From positions 4,448 to 28,820 of the forward strand of contig DLKG01000087.1 of the NCBI GenBank assembly GCA_002490315.1: DNA of 24,373 bases, read 5' to 3'. The position numbers were made by a program, and so were the translations under genes. Every line of letters starts with the position of its first letter. Within the stretch, counting starts at the first letter, position 1. Under the pieces are notes generated by a model. It searched no databases and was not told the origin of the DNA. It saw nothing but the letters and a program-made list of their open reading frames with translations. Of the stretch, positions 22,423-24,373 are shown in pieces. This DNA comes from Prevotella sp. UBA7594 (GTDB lineage: Bacteria > Bacteroidota > Bacteroidia > Bacteroidales > Bacteroidaceae).

Positions 22423-23859
22423 ATGGGAGGCATATTTGGCGCCATTTCCAAGAAAAGCTGCGTGGCAGACGTTTTCTATGGAACTGATTACAACTCACAT
22501 CTCGGAACACGCCGCGGCGGACTGGCGATGTACAGTAAGGAAAAGGGGTTCACACGCTCCATCCACAACCTGGAAAGTTCGTATTTCCGCACGAAGTTTG
22601 AACCCACGCTCGACCGCTTCGAGGGAAGCACGGCGGGCATAGGAGTGATAAGCGACACCGACGCCCAACCGCTTGTCATCAACTCTCACCTCGGACGCTT
22701 CGCCATCTGCACCGTGGCAAAGATTGTGAACATCGAGGAACTGACGAAAAAATTGCTTGAGAAAAACATGCACTTTGCCGAATTGTCGCAAAGCGCCACC
22801 AACCAGACCGAACTCGTTGCCTTGCTGCTTATTCAAGGCAAGACTTTCCTTGAGGGCATAGAGAATGTGTACCACAACATCAAGGGCTCGTGCTCGATGC
22901 TCATCCTTACAGAAGACTCGCTTATCTGTGCCCGCGACGCATGGGGACGCACACCTATTATCATAGGCAAGAAGGACGGCGCTTATGCTGCTTCGAGCGA
23001 ATCGACATCTTTCCCAAATCTTGATTACGAGGAGTGCTACAACGTCGGACCAGGCGAGGTGGTGAGCCTCAACGCCGACGGCATCACGCAGTGGCGCCCA
23101 GCCAACAAGAAGATGCAGGTTTGCTCGTTCCTGTGGGTCTACTACGGATTCCCTACGTCAACCTACGAGGGAAAGAACGTCGAGGAGGCTCGCTTCACCA
23201 ACGGCTACAACCTCGCCAAGACCGACGATGTGGAGGTAGACTGCTGCTCGGGTATTCCCGATTCGGGCACGGGCATGGCTATGGGCTACGCTGCCGGCAA
23301 GGGTGTGCCCTATCAGCGCTGCATCGCCAAGTACACTCCGACATGGCCCCGCTCGTTCATGCCTTCCAACCAGTCGATGCGCTCGCTTGTGGCAAAGATG
23401 AAGCTCATCCCCAACAAGGCGATGCTCAAGGGCAAGCGTGTGCTCTTCTGCGACGACTCTATAGTGCGCGGCACGCAGTTGCGCGACAATGTGAAGGTGC
23501 TGTTCGACCAGGCCGGACTCAAAGAGTGCCACATGCGCATAGCCTGTCCGCCGCTCGTCTATGGCTGTCCGTTCATCGGCTTCACGTCGTCGAAGAGCGA
23601 CATGGAGCTTATCACACGACGCATCATCGAGAAGTTTGAGGGCGACGCAAACAAAGACCTCGACAAATATGCCACTACCGACTCGCCACAGTACAAGCGC
23701 ATGGTGGAGGAGATACGTCGTGAGCTTGGACTCACATCGCTGAAGTTCAACACCATCGAGCAACTCATTGCTGCCATAGGCTTGCCAAAGTGCAAGGTGT
23801 GCACCCACTGCTTCGACGGATCGAGCGCATACACGCTTGAGGAACAGGCCGACGAATAA
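22423..23859 (+). CDS. PurF-like amidophosphoribosyltransferase lacking the glutaminase nucleophile
   Basis: A 478-residue homologue of PurF, which makes phosphoribosylamine from PRPP and glutamine. The phosphoribosyltransferase half is intact, with the PRPP motif LFCDDSIVRGTQL (341-353). Cysteines matching the 4Fe-4S ligands of Bacillus PurF are present: C234 (QVCSFLWVYYG), C382 (YGCPFIGF), C460 and C463 (VCTHCFDGSS). The N-terminal Ntn-hydrolase half starts MGGIFG where PurF has MCGIFG, so catalytic Cys1 is Gly. The substrate Arg (HVRYST in PurF) and the oxyanion Asn-Gly (AHNGNLVN) also appear replaced, by GVISDTD and CTVAKIVN. The start cannot be moved: the sequence from MGGIFG onward aligns with the family N-terminus. 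I recall similar MGG forms in Bacteroides. It may use free ammonia or a partner, or have another role. Confidence 0.85.
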   Translation: MGGIFGAISKKSCVADVFYGTDYNSHLGTRRGGLAMYSKEKGFTRSIHNLESSYFRTKFEPTLDRFEGSTAGIGVISDTDAQPLVINSHLGRFAICTVAKIVNIEELTKKLLEKNMHFAELSQSATNQTELVALLLIQGKTFLEGIENVYHNIKGSCSMLILTEDSLICARDAWGRTPIIIGKKDGAYAASSESTSFPNLDYEECYNVGPGEVVSLNADGITQWRPANKKMQVCSFLWVYYGFPTSTYEGKNVEEARFTNGYNLAKTDDVEVDCCSGIPDSGTGMAMGYAAGKGVPYQRCIAKYTPTWPRSFMPSNQSMRSLVAKMKLIPNKAMLKGKRVLFCDDSIVRGTQLRDNVKVLFDQAGLKECHMRIACPPLVYGCPFIGFTSSKSDMELITRRIIEKFEGDANKDLDKYATTDSPQYKRMVEEIRRELGLTSLKFNTIEQLIAAIGLPKCKVCTHCFDGSSAYTLEEQADE

Positions 23860-23861
23860 AC

Positions 23862-24077
23862 GCCACGACTGGCAATAGAAAGCCCTACGAGAAGAACCAC
23901 AGCACAGCCCTTGATGCCGGCAAGCTTGCCAGCGAGCTTGCTGTGAAGAACCTCATACTCTACCATACAGAGGAAAAGACGCTCTCTACTCGCCGCGATA
24001 CCTACACGCGCGAAGCCGCCCAGAACTTCAAGGGCCGCATCGTCGTGCCCGACGACCTGGAGGTCATTGAACTGTAA
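23862..24077 (+). pseudogene. 3' remnant of a metallo-beta-lactamase-fold hydrolase gene
   Basis: Directly after the PurF-like stop, a frame with no ATG reads GNRKPYEKNHSTALDAGKLA, then LAVKNLILYHTEEKTLSTRR, then FKGRIVVPDDLEVIEL and TAA at 24075-24077. This resembles the C-terminal 70 or so residues of RNase Z-like MBL-fold hydrolases, including a late metal-site His (HSTALDAG). The first 200 or so residues, with the HxHxDH motif, are missing. The frame is undamaged, so the loss looks like one deletion whose edge is at the end of the PurF-like gene. The TAA stop coincides with the TA border of the composite element that follows. Confidence 0.65.
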
Positions 24078-24116
24078 CTGGGAGAGGGGGCATTGAACAG
24101 TAACTGGGAGAGGGGG
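24065..24116 (+). repeat. 26-bp tandem duplication at the left end of element copy C
   Basis: CATTGAACTGTAACTGGGAG plus AGGGGG (24065-24090) is repeated at 24091-24116 with one change (CTG to CAG). The unit joins the last codons and stop of the MBL remnant to the element's first bases, parallel to the 21-bp duplication at copy A. Confidence 0.9.
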
Positions 24117-24373
24117 CGCCCCCGCCCCCGACACGCCAACAACCATTGAATATGGTTTATCCTTAATTTGGAGTGAAAAAAATTAACGGAATTATACGGA
24201 ATATTATTAACGGAATTAACGATTAAACTCTATATCCGCTAATAGAGTTTCGTATAATTCCGTTAATTTTAAGATTTCGTATAATTCCGTTATTTTTAAG
24301 ATTTCGTATAATTCCGTTAATATTATTCCGTATAATGCCGTTATACGAACTCAAAAATTAACGGAATTATACG
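24101..24373 (+). repeat. Composite palindromic intergenic element, copy C (runs off the window)
   Basis: From the second TA-ACTGGG end (24101) it follows the order and orientation of copy A: 30-bp terminal repeat to 24131, the CACGCCAACAACCATTG segment, then an AT-rich array of TTAACGGAATTATACG and its inverse. The array has at least three units joined by AAGATTT and is longer than in copy A. The palindrome and right end would lie beyond the window. No gene is seen here. Confidence 0.8.

Noticed and set aside
22423..22428. Sequencing error hiding the PurF catalytic cysteine
   Set aside because: Cys to Gly here needs two base changes (TGC to GGA), and other glutaminase motifs appear lost in the same domain.

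Overview
The window is chromosomal DNA of a Bacteroidota bacterium, most likely a Prevotella-type gut or oral species. The evidence is a tmRNA whose tag ends GENNYALAA, a PorQ gene of the type IX secretion system (T9SS), promoters of the Bacteroidota form (TTTG, about 19 bp, TAnnTTTG), absence of clear Shine-Dalgarno sequences, and a large Ig-domain surface protein with a Prevotella-like C-terminal sorting tail.

Layout. Positions 7-13750 are almost all on the minus strand: an RND-efflux adaptor lipoprotein; a HAD hydrolase followed by an HD-domain hydrolase; an MFS permease plus GH130 mannoside phosphorylase pair; a translationally coupled trio (FdtA-type ketoisomerase, FemAB-like acyltransferase, FdtB-type aminotransferase) for a 3-acylamino-3,6-dideoxyhexose; a run of porQ, cmk, an aldose-1-epimerase-like gene and purT; and a SulP anion transporter. 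Positions 14574-24077 are on the plus strand: a 1183-aa AT-rich surface protein and a 72-aa acidic peptide; a TonB-like protein, a polyprenyl diphosphate synthase and a TatD nuclease; tRNA-Ser(GGA), tmRNA, a PurF-like enzyme, and a 3' remnant of a metallo-beta-lactamase-fold gene.

The most striking non-coding structure is a composite repeat of about 400-460 bp. It is bounded by 30-bp terminal inverted repeats starting TA-ACTGGGAGAGGG, and contains nested palindromes and arrays of a 16-mer (TTAACGGAATTATACG). One copy lies at 13898-14292, an inverted copy at 18391-18853, and a third starts at 24075 and runs off the window; decayed pieces lie at 1449-1631. The first two bracket the AT-rich surface-protein cassette in opposite orientations.

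The most striking protein is the PurF homologue (22423-23859). It keeps the PRPP motif and the cysteines expected to hold the Fe-S cluster. It has lost the N-terminal catalytic cysteine and, by my alignment from memory, the other glutaminase residues.

How the genes connect: PorQ belongs to the T9SS, which would export and anchor proteins with tails like that of the 1183-aa protein. The fdt trio would supply an amino-deoxy sugar nucleotide for surface glycans. MFS-GH130 would import and phosphorolyse beta-mannosides. Homology calls come from reading the sequences by eye; no database search was run.
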